64,000 bases of DNA. Source: Candidatus Saccharimonadota bacterium. GTDB taxonomy: Bacteria; Patescibacteriota; Saccharimonadia; Saccharimonadales; Saccharimonadaceae. This document shows, piece by piece, positions 8,222-16,315 of the stretch. Both the position numbers and the translations under genes were made by a program. A model generated the notes under the pieces. The model had not been told where the DNA came from, did not search any database, and saw only the letters and a program-made list of their open reading frames with translations. Position 1 is the first letter of the stretch. Each line of letters opens with the position of its first letter. The stretch lies in contig JAFRCN010000004.1 of assembly GCA_017404335.1 (NCBI GenBank), forward strand, positions 110,442 through 174,441. Reading direction: 5' to 3'.

Positions 8222-10288
8222 ATGAGAAAATTGTTCGGTAAGACCAGCAAGGTCTTACAAATTTTCTTGGCCATAATATTAACTTTACCTATAACTGTTA
8301 CTATCCCGGTAAGTGCAGTGGATGGCCCCACTGTACAAAACCCGGCGCTAAAGGTGTTAGATAACGGTGCGAGCCTGTCGAAGACGGTGGAGGCAGTCGA
8401 AGGCTACGCAAATAGGTGGAAAATAACGCTAAGGATAGAGTCCCCAGTTATAAAGACCACATCCGATACGATTTTGGTGATTGACCGCTCGGGTAGTATG
8501 AGCGGCAATAAGCTAAGCTCGGCGAAGTCGGCGGCTGCTACTCTGGCTCAAGAATTATTGCCAGAGGGAAATGAGCTAAATAGGATTGCGGTTTTGTCGT
8601 TCGGAGAAGATGCTACGACGAATGTTGGTTTTTCTTATGATTATGGCGTTGTTCGAAATGCCATAAATGGGATTACGGCGGGAGGCGGAACGCACACACA
8701 AGCCGGAATGTATAAGGCTGCGGAACTCATAAGCACTTCGACGGCAGACCACAAAAATATAATTTTGCTATCTGACGGAGAGCCGACGTTTAGTTACGGG
8801 ATAGATAGTCCGGAAGATTATTTGGTTAAATTTTCCGAAAACAGTTATGGGGTGGGTATGTATGAAACGAGTTCTGATATTCCAGTGACGGCTTTTCGAT
8901 ATGGTAGTAGAGTTGGGAATGGTTCAAACATCCGTACGAGGTTTGAGACTGGGTGTCTTTGGACTCAATTATGTTATTATAACCACGGGAACTCAGCGAT
9001 TTCTGAAGCAGGGTTTTATAAAGAGAGTGGGGCGGGCAGTTTATACACGATAGCGTTAAACGTGAATGATGAAGGAAGAGAAGTTTTAAGGAAGATGGCT
9101 ACACCTGGGAAGTATTATACTGCTAGCCCAAGTGAGCTAGAGGTGATTTTTAAGGAAATTGCCGGCAGATTATCGTCGGTGATTTATTCGGCGAGCGTAT
9201 ATGATGAAATGGGAGATGGAGTGGAAGCTAAAGTCAACACGGGGCATGCTAGTAGCCTAGGCTGGTCGCCAAAATTGGAGTTTGATGAGAAGCTAGAGAA
9301 ATACGTAGCAGAGTATAGCTACGAAATTACAGTGAATCAAGAAATATTGGAGGCTGAGAATGAGAACGGATTTTACAAGGCAAACAAGCGGGCAGTTTTA
9401 ACGTACAACGAAGGAGAAAGGGCGGAGTTTCCAGTACCAAGAATTAAACCATATGTAGTTAAGGTGAATAAGGAGTTGGTTGGACAGGAATGTGTGGAAT
9501 GTGTCTTTGGTTTTGAGCTAATTCGTCCGAATGATAGTAGGCTGTACTTTGAAGCAAAGGCCGGCGAAATACATAATATAGTCGAAGAATTCCCATATGG
9601 TAAGTATTCGGTAGTCGAAACGGTGACAAAGAATAATCCGGTTAAATTAAATGAGTATCTTACAGAATATGTCGGAGGTGATTTTGTAATTGATGTAAAC
9701 CGTCTAGAATTTCATGAGGTGAAAATAAAAAATGTTTATGAAACAGTCGATATCCTGGCGACGAAAAAGTGGAACGATGCGAAAGATAAAGACAATTTGA
9801 GGAAGGATTATGATTTATTTGTAGCGGTAAAAGAGGAGGAAAGATATGTTGATTTCGCGAAAATTGGGACTGAAACCGAGCAGATATTTAGATTCGAGTC
9901 TTTGCCGAAGAATCGCGATGGTCAAGAAATACAATATTCGATCGAGGAGGCGGAAAATTGTGATAGAACAGAGGATGAGTTAATCTGTGAGACTTTTGAT
10001 GGGGACGAGAATTATAAGGTGAAAATAGACGGCATGACGATTACGAATATTCATATTCCAAAAACAATTGAAGTAAATGATGGAGGATTCGGCGGGGTGA
10101 CGGTTCCGCTTCGTCCTGAAACGGGAGTAAGACCTAACACAAAAACCAGCCAAAAGATGGATGCGGATGTAAGTTCGGGAGAGAATAAAGGTGTGGCTAG
10201 ACAAGAAAGCTTTGGGACTCTAGCTATTGTATCTGTTGGTGCGCTAGTTATGGTGATTATGTGGGGAGTGAGCAGGCGAAGGGCGTAG
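8222..10288 (+). CDS. Surface-anchored vWA/Cna-B repeat adhesin-like protein
   Basis: 688 residues. A signal peptide (residues ~1-33) is followed by a von Willebrand A domain with a MIDAS motif DRSGS (88-92) and LLSDGEPTF. Two Cna-B-like beta domains follow (~residues 410-510 and ~515-615), as in Gram-positive pilus-tip proteins. A sortase-like RPETG (631-635) is followed by a ~30-residue linker, a membrane helix (~666-682) and SRRRA. The distance between RPETG and the membrane helix is unusually long, so use of the motif is uncertain. Two sortases occur elsewhere in the window. It is inserted between rpsH and rplF with its own terminator. A role in host attachment is inference. Confidence 0.85.
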   Translation: MRKLFGKTSKVLQIFLAIILTLPITVTIPVSAVDGPTVQNPALKVLDNGASLSKTVEAVEGYANRWKITLRIESPVIKTTSDTILVIDRSGSMSGNKLSSAKSAAATLAQELLPEGNELNRIAVLSFGEDATTNVGFSYDYGVVRNAINGITAGGGTHTQAGMYKAAELISTSTADHKNIILLSDGEPTFSYGIDSPEDYLVKFSENSYGVGMYETSSDIPVTAFRYGSRVGNGSNIRTRFETGCLWTQLCYYNHGNSAISEAGFYKESGAGSLYTIALNVNDEGREVLRKMATPGKYYTASPSELEVIFKEIAGRLSSVIYSASVYDEMGDGVEAKVNTGHASSLGWSPKLEFDEKLEKYVAEYSYEITVNQEILEAENENGFYKANKRAVLTYNEGERAEFPVPRIKPYVVKVNKELVGQECVECVFGFELIRPNDSRLYFEAKAGEIHNIVEEFPYGKYSVVETVTKNNPVKLNEYLTEYVGGDFVIDVNRLEFHEVKIKNVYETVDILATKKWNDAKDKDNLRKDYDLFVAVKEEERYVDFAKIGTETEQIFRFESLPKNRDGQEIQYSIEEAENCDRTEDELICETFDGDENYKVKIDGMTITNIHIPKTIEVNDGGFGGVTVPLRPETGVRPNTKTSQKMDADVSSGENKGVARQESFGTLAIVSVGALVMVIMWGVSRRRA

Positions 10289-10303
10289 AAGTATCACTAT
10301 GGA

Positions 10304-10338
10304 CCAAAAATCCCTCGGAAGCGGGGGATTTTTGGTTT
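10304..10338 (+). terminator. Intrinsic terminator after the vWA gene
   Basis: CCAAAAATCCC (10304-10314) pairs with GGGATTTTTGG (10325-10335). It isolates the adhesin gene from the downstream ribosomal genes. Confidence 0.85.
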
Positions 10339-10364
10339 ACTTTTTAGGGAAAGTATGGTATAAT
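10336..10364 (+). promoter_or_regulatory. Promoter for the rplF-rplO segment
   Basis: TTTACT (10336-10341), 17-nt spacer and TATAAT (10359-10364) with TGG extended -10. The segment therefore restarts transcription after the inserted adhesin gene. AAAGGAG lies just before rplF. Confidence 0.8.
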
Positions 10365-10392
10365 GGTAAGGATATTAACATAAAGGAGACAA

Positions 10393-10929
10393 ATGAGTCG
10401 AATCGGAAAACAGCCCATCGAAATTCCGGCGGGAGTGACAATCACGGTCGGCGACAAAGAGATTACTGTCGCAGGCCCGAAGGGTCAGCTCATCGTCCCG
10501 GTACAACCGAAAACTAAGACTTCGGTTGAGGGCACTACGGTTACGGTCACCCGTGAGGATGACGAACCAAAATCTCGTGCTTGGCACGGCTTACAACGCG
10601 CATTGCTTAATAATGCCGTAGTAGGCGTGACTAAAGGTTATGAGAAAAAACTAGAAATTAACGGCGTAGGTTTTCGTCTATCTGGTGGTGGACAGGAAAT
10701 CGAAATGGCGCTTGGGTTTTCGCACCCGGTAAAATACAAAGCGCCGGAGGGTGTACAACTTGCAACTAATAAGATGGAAATAACGGTTTCCGGGATTGAC
10801 AAGCAAAAGGTTGGTCAAGTTGCAGCGGAAATTCGCGCCCTGAAGAAGCCTGAGCCTTACAAAGGTAAAGGTATTAAATATGTCGACGAAGTAATAATTC
10901 GAAAGGCAGGAAAGGCGGGTAAGAAATAA
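10393..10929 (+). CDS. rplF: 50S ribosomal protein L6
   Basis: 178 residues, normal length. MSRIGKQPIEIPAGVTITV at the start and the C-terminal KKPEPYKGKGIKYVDEVIIRKAGKAGKK are the L6 hallmarks. L6 sits at the factor-binding region of the 50S subunit. It is preceded by its own promoter and AAAGGAG Shine-Dalgarno, and overlaps rplR by TAATG. Confidence 0.98.
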   Translation: MSRIGKQPIEIPAGVTITVGDKEITVAGPKGQLIVPVQPKTKTSVEGTTVTVTREDDEPKSRAWHGLQRALLNNAVVGVTKGYEKKLEINGVGFRLSGGGQEIEMALGFSHPVKYKAPEGVQLATNKMEITVSGIDKQKVGQVAAEIRALKKPEPYKGKGIKYVDEVIIRKAGKAGKK

Positions 10930-11258
10930 TGAAAAGTATTTTTAGAGCAAAAAGAACGCGCGCCAAGATTCATGGCACGGCAGAACGCCCGCGACTCACG
11001 GTTCATTTTAGCAATCAACACATTGTTGCGCAGGTAGTTGACGACGACAAGAAGACGACTTTGTGCTATGCGACTACGGTTGGTAGTAAAATGACTGGCA
11101 CTAAGACGGAAAAAGCAGCGAAGATTGGTGCAGAAATTGCGAAAAAAGCAAAAGCTGTGAAAGTTTCCAAGGTCGTATTCGATCGTGGTTCTAAATTATA
11201 TGCTGGCAGAATGAGCGCTCTGGCTGACGCTGCTCGCAAGGAAGGATTGGAGTTTTAA
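10929..11258 (+). CDS. rplR: 50S ribosomal protein L18
   Basis: 109 residues: AKRTRAKIHGTAERPRLTVHFSNQHIVAQVVDD at the N-terminus and VVFDRGSKLYAGRMSALADAARKEGLEF at the C-terminus are standard L18. It carries 5S rRNA into the central protuberance with L5. The start overlaps the rplF stop. Confidence 0.97.
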   Translation: MKSIFRAKRTRAKIHGTAERPRLTVHFSNQHIVAQVVDDDKKTTLCYATTVGSKMTGTKTEKAAKIGAEIAKKAKAVKVSKVVFDRGSKLYAGRMSALADAARKEGLEF

Positions 11259-11260
11259 TT

Positions 11261-11944
11261 ATGCCAGAAACTGAAAAGAAAGCCCCGAAGGTAATTAATA
11301 AGTCCGGTACTTTAAAAATGACGGACGAGACGGCGGCGAAAAAAGAAGTCCGGGATATTTCCGGTCGTAGAATGGAGCGCCGAAATCGACGCGATCGCGT
11401 GCGTGCGGATGCTGGCCCGAAAGAGTTTGACGAGATAACCATCTCGGTGGATAGAGTTTCGAGAACGGTAGCTGGCGGTCGCAGAATGCGATTTAAAGCT
11501 TTAGTTGCAATGGGAAATCATAAAAATAAAGTTGGAATTGGTGTAGCTAAAGGCAACGACGTAACGACGGCGGTAGCGAAGGCTGGACGCAAGGCGAAGA
11601 AGTCGATGATTACGTTTAATATGGACGGTGAGACGATTTGCCATGAAACGCGGACAAAGGTCACTGGAGCGGACGTTTTAATGAAACCGGCGGCGCCTGG
11701 TACTGGGATTATCGCGGGCGGTACGGTACGTTCGATTATGGGCCTGACTGGGGTGAAGAACTTGATTTCGAAGTCGCTCGGTTCGACTAATAAAGTTAAC
11801 ATTGCGTATGCGGTGATTGAAGGTTTGAAACAACAGGTCCCGAGGAAAGAATGGACGGGAGTAAAGTCGGATAAGAAGGAAGAGAAAGTAGCTAAAGCGG
11901 AAAAGAAGACTACCAAGAAGTCCACTAAGAAGGAGGACAAGTAA
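11261..11944 (+). CDS. rpsE: 30S ribosomal protein S5 with extended termini
   Basis: 227 residues compared with ~167. The S5 double-stranded RNA-binding fold (EITISVDRVSRTVAGGRRMRFKALVAMGNHKNKVGIGVAKG) starts at ~residue 60 after a charged extension. The C-terminal domain includes APGTGIIAGGTVRSIMGLTGV, and a Lys-rich tail ends the protein. S5 lies at the mRNA entry and affects decoding fidelity. rpmD (L30), normally next, is missing; rplO follows by TAATG overlap. Confidence 0.96.
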   Translation: MPETEKKAPKVINKSGTLKMTDETAAKKEVRDISGRRMERRNRRDRVRADAGPKEFDEITISVDRVSRTVAGGRRMRFKALVAMGNHKNKVGIGVAKGNDVTTAVAKAGRKAKKSMITFNMDGETICHETRTKVTGADVLMKPAAPGTGIIAGGTVRSIMGLTGVKNLISKSLGSTNKVNIAYAVIEGLKQQVPRKEWTGVKSDKKEEKVAKAEKKTTKKSTKKEDK

Positions 11945-12408
11945 TGAAATACAATGATTTAGTAGTAGAGAAAAACACGAGACCTTCTCGAAAAGGTCGT
12001 GGTATTTCGGCTGGGCAGGGTAAGACGGCTGGACGTGGAACGAAGGGTCAGAAAGCTCGAACCGGTCATTCTAAAATGCCGGCTGGGTTTATGGGTGGAC
12101 AACGGGCAATTATGCAGGCGGTTCCGAAACTCAAAGGCTTTAAGTCTTTCCATACCAAGGCGGAGGTTGTCTATACGGATAGATTAAACGAATTATCTGG
12201 AAAAGTTGATAACTATAAGTTAGCGGAAGCTTCGCTTGTTTCGTCGCCGTTTGTGAAGGTGAAAGTGATTACCCGAGGCGAATTAACGGCTAAAATTGAC
12301 TTAGAGACACAATTTGCTTCGAAGTCGGCAATTGAAGCGATTAAAAAAGCTGGTGGAAGTTTTAAAAAAGTTGCAATAATTGCAAAACCCAAAAAAGAAG
12401 CTGAATAA
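11944..12408 (+). CDS. rplO: 50S ribosomal protein L15
   Basis: 154 residues. The N-terminal Gly-rich part (RKGRGISAGQGKTAGRGTKGQKARTGH, then GGQRAIMQAVPKLKGF) is diagnostic. It is a late-assembling 50S protein. It directly follows rpsE, so L30 is absent here, as is typical of CPR genomes. secY, the usual neighbour, lies ~29 kb away at 41886. Confidence 0.97.
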   Translation: MKYNDLVVEKNTRPSRKGRGISAGQGKTAGRGTKGQKARTGHSKMPAGFMGGQRAIMQAVPKLKGFKSFHTKAEVVYTDRLNELSGKVDNYKLAEASLVSSPFVKVKVITRGELTAKIDLETQFASKSAIEAIKKAGGSFKKVAIIAKPKKEAE

Positions 12409-12420
12409 AAGCTTAAAAAA

Positions 12421-12455
12421 TCAAAAATAGTCTCCAAATAAGAGACTATTTTTGA
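12421..12455 (+). terminator. Terminator of the spc-type operon
   Basis: A 14-bp stem, TCAAAAATAGTCTC (12421) with GAGACTATTTTTGA (12442), ends the operon. The TATAAT of the next promoter (12456-12461) abuts its 3' arm. Confidence 0.9.
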
Positions 12456-12486
12456 TATAATAGAGAAAATAAGTAGTGGAGTTTTT

Positions 12487-13215
12487 ATGGAAGAAAAAGA
12501 GTTAAAGACAAGCGTAAAGCAGAGAATTATTATTGCTCTGATTGCGATTGTAATGGTGGGTTCAATGATTGCAGGGTATGCAATAATTATTATGAATGGT
12601 GGGAAATCTAGTGGTTCTACTTTGGGGGCGGAGGGGGAAGTTGACGAGGCGAAGATAGCGGAATATGAAGAAGCGTATAACGCGAAGGTGAAAGAGTTTC
12701 AAGAAATATCGAAAGCGGATTTTGATAAGTTCGTTTCTTATCGTTCGGAGGTAAAGGCCTACAACGAAACCGCGGCGAATACTAGCGGGGTAGAAACGAA
12801 AGACTTATTAAAGGGTTCGGGTAAGAAATTAGAAGAAGGTGATACGGATTATTTGGCTTACTATATTGGTTTTTGTGCGGATGAGTCGATTTTTGATTCG
12901 TCGTTTGACAACAATGATAATCCAAAAGGTTTCACTAGGGCGCTTAATGCCAGCATGGGTTTAATTGAGGGGTGGAATGTAGGTGTGGTTGGAATGAGGC
13001 TTGGCGGGGTTAGAGAAATTACGGTACCTGGAGAATTGGCTTATGGAGATTCGACGGAAATTTGTGGTGGGTATAATAAACCTTTGAAATTTATCATTAT
13101 GGCGGTTGCGAATGAAGACCCACTGAAGAAGATTACAAGCGAACTAGAAACGGCGAATATGCGACTTCAATACGCTTACTACGGGATGGACTACGATAGT
13201 TTGGGCGAAGAATAA
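12487..13215 (+). CDS. Membrane-anchored FKBP-type peptidyl-prolyl isomerase
   Basis: 242 residues. An N-terminal membrane helix (~12-35) is followed by a charged linker, then an FKBP domain (~105-212) with GLIEGWNVGVVGMRLGGVREITVPGELAYG, the classic FKBP core motif. It probably helps fold exported proteins on the outer face of the membrane, catalysing prolyl cis/trans isomerisation. It has its own -10 box (TATAAT at 12456) directly after the rplO terminator. The family call is firm; the client proteins are unknown. Confidence 0.85.
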   Translation: MEEKELKTSVKQRIIIALIAIVMVGSMIAGYAIIIMNGGKSSGSTLGAEGEVDEAKIAEYEEAYNAKVKEFQEISKADFDKFVSYRSEVKAYNETAANTSGVETKDLLKGSGKKLEEGDTDYLAYYIGFCADESIFDSSFDNNDNPKGFTRALNASMGLIEGWNVGVVGMRLGGVREITVPGELAYGDSTEICGGYNKPLKFIIMAVANEDPLKKITSELETANMRLQYAYYGMDYDSLGEE

Positions 13216-13258
13216 GAGGAGGTTGAAAAATAAAATGAGGTGTGGTATATAGGGGAAT

Positions 13259-14767
13259 ATGGCGAAAACGTTTTTCTTCTATGATTTAGAGACTTCGGGT
13301 TTAAAACCGCGCGAAGACAGGATTATGCAGTTCGCGGGGCAGAGGACTTCGATGGATTTAGAGCCGATTGGGGAGCCGATTAATGTCTTGATTAAGCTGA
13401 CGAATGACGCTTTGGTTTCGCCGGGGGCGATTATGGTGACAAAGATTACTCCGCAAGAAACTCTAAGGGATGGAATTTCTGAAGCGGAGTTTTGCAAATT
13501 CGTCATGGAAGAGGTGTTTGTGCCGGAGACGATTGCGGTTGGGTTTAACACGGTTAGATTTGACGACGAGTTTATGCGGGCTTGTCTTTGGCGGAATTTT
13601 TATGATCCGTATGAATGGGAATGGAAAGATATGCGATCGAGATGGGATATGCTCGATGTGGTAAGGATGACGCGGGCGCTACGGCCGGAAGGAATAGAAT
13701 GGCCGTTTACGGAAGATGGAAAAGCAACGAATCGGTTAGAATTAATTACGAAGTTGAATGGGATTTCGCATGAGCATGCACACGATGCTTTGTCGGATGT
13801 TTATGCGACGATTGCGGTAGCAAAATTAATTCGTGAGAAACAACCTGAGCTTTTTAACTTCTTGTTCTTGATTCGAGGGAAAAATGAAGTTAAAAAATAT
13901 GTTAATTTGGAAAACAAAAAGCCGTTTGTCTACAGTTCGGGTAGATACTCTTCCGAATTTAATAAAACTACGGTGGCGTTTCCGCTGGCAAGTTCTAGAA
14001 ATGGAAACATATTAGTTTACGATTTGAGATATAACTTAGAAGTATTCTTGGCTGAGCCTGCTTTTTCTTCAGCGGGACTTGAATTTTCAAGCACGTCATA
14101 CACTGGTGCGCCGAGAGAACCGTCCCTTCGGGACGAACCTCTCGGGCACGTCAGGAATATACGTGTTGAAAATTCAAATCAAGATATGCTTCAGAAAAAG
14201 CAGACTTCAGCCAATCATCCTAAGATATTTCCAATTGTAAAGGAATTATGCTTCAATAAATGTCCAGCGGTGGCGCCGTTTACGGTTTTGGATAAGGATA
14301 ATGGATGGGGGAAGATTGGGCTGTCGAAAGATATTGTAATGAAGAATTTGGAGGTCTTATTAAAGCATCCGGACTTCGCGGAGAGGCAGAGAAGCGAATA
14401 TGAGAATCGTCCGGAATTTCCGAAGGCGCCGGAGCCAGAGATGGCGCTCTACGATGGGTTTCTAGATGATACGGATAGAATAAAAGTCTCGGCAGTGAGA
14501 AATGCGGAAGCGAATAAACTGGCGGATTTTCATCCAGACTTTCATGACCAGAGATTGCCGGAATTATTATTACACTATAAGGGGAGAAATTTTCCGGAGT
14601 CTTTGTCAGAATCTGAGGCTTCTGAATATGAAAAATATCGGAAAGCGAGACTAGAACGACTTGCACCGAGTTTCTTAAAGGAACTTTCGGAAGTTTATGG
14701 TCGGGATGAATATATCGGAGAGGAATTAAAACTGTATTTTGAGAGTCTTTTTGACACAGATTATTAA
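13259..14767 (+). CDS. sbcB: Exodeoxyribonuclease I (DEDD family)
   Basis: 502 residues. Exo I motif FYDLETSG (D9, E11), Exo II AVGFNTVRFDDEF (~95-107) and Exo III HDALSDVYAT (~173-182) identify a DEDDh 3'-5' exonuclease. INKCP-like NKCPAVAPF and the C-terminal helical domain match SbcB. The enzyme degrades single-stranded DNA 3'-5' in mismatch repair and recombination. Residues ~264-318 do not resemble SbcB and are encoded by a 163-bp quasi-palindrome lying in frame. A -10-like TATATA stands just before the ATG. Confidence 0.9.
   Translation: MAKTFFFYDLETSGLKPREDRIMQFAGQRTSMDLEPIGEPINVLIKLTNDALVSPGAIMVTKITPQETLRDGISEAEFCKFVMEEVFVPETIAVGFNTVRFDDEFMRACLWRNFYDPYEWEWKDMRSRWDMLDVVRMTRALRPEGIEWPFTEDGKATNRLELITKLNGISHEHAHDALSDVYATIAVAKLIREKQPELFNFLFLIRGKNEVKKYVNLENKKPFVYSSGRYSSEFNKTTVAFPLASSRNGNILVYDLRYNLEVFLAEPAFSSAGLEFSSTSYTGAPREPSLRDEPLGHVRNIRVENSNQDMLQKKQTSANHPKIFPIVKELCFNKCPAVAPFTVLDKDNGWGKIGLSKDIVMKNLEVLLKHPDFAERQRSEYENRPEFPKAPEPEMALYDGFLDDTDRIKVSAVRNAEANKLADFHPDFHDQRLPELLLHYKGRNFPESLSESEASEYEKYRKARLERLAPSFLKELSEVYGRDEYIGEELKLYFESLFDTDY
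14050..14212 (+). repeat. In-frame quasi-palindrome inside sbcB
   Basis: The sequence folds back on itself around a CGTCCC-TTCG-GGACG centre (14121-14135). Successive matched blocks are CCGAGAG/CTCTCGG, then 14079-14096 with 14161-14177 (17 of 18 with one gap), then ~14050-14074 with ~14188-14212 (imperfect). It has no stop in the sbcB frame and adds ~54 residues. Its architecture recalls Rickettsia palindromic elements, which also sit in frame; that comparison is an analogy. Confidence 0.8.
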
Positions 14768-14775
14768 ACTTATGG

Positions 14776-14787
14776 TATAATTTTAGT
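14776..14787 (+). promoter_or_regulatory. Leaderless promoter of ldh
   Basis: TGGTATAAT with TATAAT at 14776-14781, exactly 6 nt before the ATG at 14788. No Shine-Dalgarno is visible between them. Confidence 0.75.
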
Positions 14788-15702
14788 ATGGACAATAATA
14801 AAATCATGATTGTCGGCACGGGGAATGTGGGCGCAAGTATCGCTTTCGCGCTCTTAAATCAACGGACCGCGGTAAACGAAATTGTTTTAACGGATATTAT
14901 TGCGAAGGATGCGGAGGGGGAAGCGATGGATCTTCGCGATGCGCTGGCGGTTGCCCCGAGCTATGTAAAGATTTCTAATGGAACGTATAAAGACGCGAAA
15001 GATTGCGATGTGGTAGTAATCACGGCTGGGGCGGCGCAAAAACCGGGTGAAACGAGAATGGAGCTTTTAAAGAAGAACGTGAATATTCTGAAGGGTATGA
15101 TTGAGCAGATTATGGCGAGCGGGTTCGACGGGATTTTCTTAGTAGTATCAAACCCGATGGATGTTTTGACTTATTTTACTTTAAAGTTTTCGGGTTTACC
15201 TACGGAAAGAGTGATTGGCTCGGGGACGGTGCTTGATTCGGCAAGATTAAGATCAAGGCTAGCTAGTTTCTTAAATGTTAATCCGAAATCGGTGCATGCT
15301 TATCAAATTGGTGAGCATGGAGATTCGGAATTGTCACTTTATTCCTTAGCGGATGTAGGTGGACAGAAGGTAACCGAGCTTCTTCCGCGTGAAACCCTAG
15401 AAGGAATTTCGGATTATGTTCGGAACGAAGCATATCAAATTATCGAAAAGAAGGGGGCGACGTATTACGGAATTGCGACTTGCGTAGTTTCGATATTAAA
15501 TTGTATTTTAAATGATGAAAATAGAGTACTTCCAGTTTCTTCTTATGATTCTTTCTCTGGAACCTGTTTTGGGTTTCCGTCGGTGCTTGGTCGAACTGGA
15601 GTGGTTCGAAGGCTTGATTTGAAAATTTCTGAAAATGAGGGAGTAAAACTTCAGAAGTCAATCAATGCCCTACGAGATGCAATTAAATCAGTAAAACTAT
15701 AA
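14788..15702 (+). CDS. ldh: L-lactate dehydrogenase
   Basis: 304 residues. The Rossmann motif GTGNVG (10-15) binds NADH. AGAAQKPGETRMELL carries the Gln that marks lactate rather than malate specificity, and the active-site loop IGEHGDSE holds the catalytic His. It reduces pyruvate to lactate and regenerates NAD+, fitting the fermentative lifestyle expected for CPR bacteria. The gene appears to be transcribed alone from a leaderless promoter. Confidence 0.93.
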   Translation: MDNNKIMIVGTGNVGASIAFALLNQRTAVNEIVLTDIIAKDAEGEAMDLRDALAVAPSYVKISNGTYKDAKDCDVVVITAGAAQKPGETRMELLKKNVNILKGMIEQIMASGFDGIFLVVSNPMDVLTYFTLKFSGLPTERVIGSGTVLDSARLRSRLASFLNVNPKSVHAYQIGEHGDSELSLYSLADVGGQKVTELLPRETLEGISDYVRNEAYQIIEKKGATYYGIATCVVSILNCILNDENRVLPVSSYDSFSGTCFGFPSVLGRTGVVRRLDLKISENEGVKLQKSINALRDAIKSVKL

Positions 15703-15722
15703 TATAATAATAAGGAGAATAA

Positions 15723-16226
15723 ATGGAACCAAATAATCTAAATCAAAATAACGTTCCGGCGGGGAATCCTGCGGAGCAACCTGCAACTCAGCCTGTCGCT
15801 CCGTCTCCAGTCGATATTCCTACGCCGGTAAACCCAGTTTACCAACCGACAGGAACGAATGTTGGAGTGGGTGGTGTAGGTACTTTATCGGCAACGGAAG
15901 CGATTATGCAACCGACGCCTCCGCCTGCCCCTGATCCGGTAGAAGAAGAACTAAAGGCGCCTTTCCGTCCGGCAGCTCCAGTGCCCGGTTCGATTGGTTC
16001 AGCAGTTTCGATGCCAGCTGGTGCTGAGGGTGTTTCCACGGGGGATATGAAGAATACGCCGAGTGTTGCGTTTAATGACCCAGCGACGATGGATGCTGGT
16101 AATACTGGTATACCTCAAGCTCCTGCGAAGAAAAAAATGGACAAGAAGACTTTAATCATGATCGCGATTCTAGGCGGGATGGTGGTAGTTGCGCTAGTCG
16201 CAGTTTTAGTGGTTATGATGATGTAA
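15723..16226 (+). CDS. Pro-rich tail-anchored membrane protein, unknown function
   Basis: 167 residues, unrecognised. Residues 1-135 are rich in Pro, Ala, Asn and Gln and look disordered. KKKMDKKTLIMIAILGG begins a single C-terminal membrane helix (~145-167) that ends the protein. The Lys cluster before the helix suggests the Pro-rich part lies in the cytoplasm. An AAGGAG Shine-Dalgarno precedes the ATG. A terminator follows. Confidence 0.7.
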   Translation: MEPNNLNQNNVPAGNPAEQPATQPVAPSPVDIPTPVNPVYQPTGTNVGVGGVGTLSATEAIMQPTPPPAPDPVEEELKAPFRPAAPVPGSIGSAVSMPAGAEGVSTGDMKNTPSVAFNDPATMDAGNTGIPQAPAKKKMDKKTLIMIAILGGMVVVALVAVLVVMMM

Positions 16227-16239
16227 ATTAAACTACCTA

Positions 16240-16264
16240 AAATCGGTCTACGGACCGATTTTTT
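16240..16264 (+). terminator. Terminator after the Pro-rich protein gene
   Basis: AATCGGTC (16241) pairs with GACCGATT (16253), followed by TTTT. Confidence 0.85.
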
Positions 16265-16303
16265 GTCGGGAGAGCTGAACTTGATAAAATGCAGATAGTA
16301 TTG

Positions 16304-16315
16304 TAAAATAGAAAA
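16304..16315 (+). promoter_or_regulatory. Leaderless promoter of metG
   Basis: TAAAAT at 16304-16309, 6 nt before the metG ATG (16316), with no Shine-Dalgarno. Confidence 0.65.

Noticed and set aside
10299..10517. Small plus-strand open frame across the vWA terminator and rplF start
   Set aside because: It contains a terminator and a promoter and overlaps rplF in another frame.
14280..14819. Minus-strand open frame of 179 codons over the end of sbcB
   Set aside because: Low-complexity Pro/Ser/Leu product opposite a well-supported gene, with no start signals.
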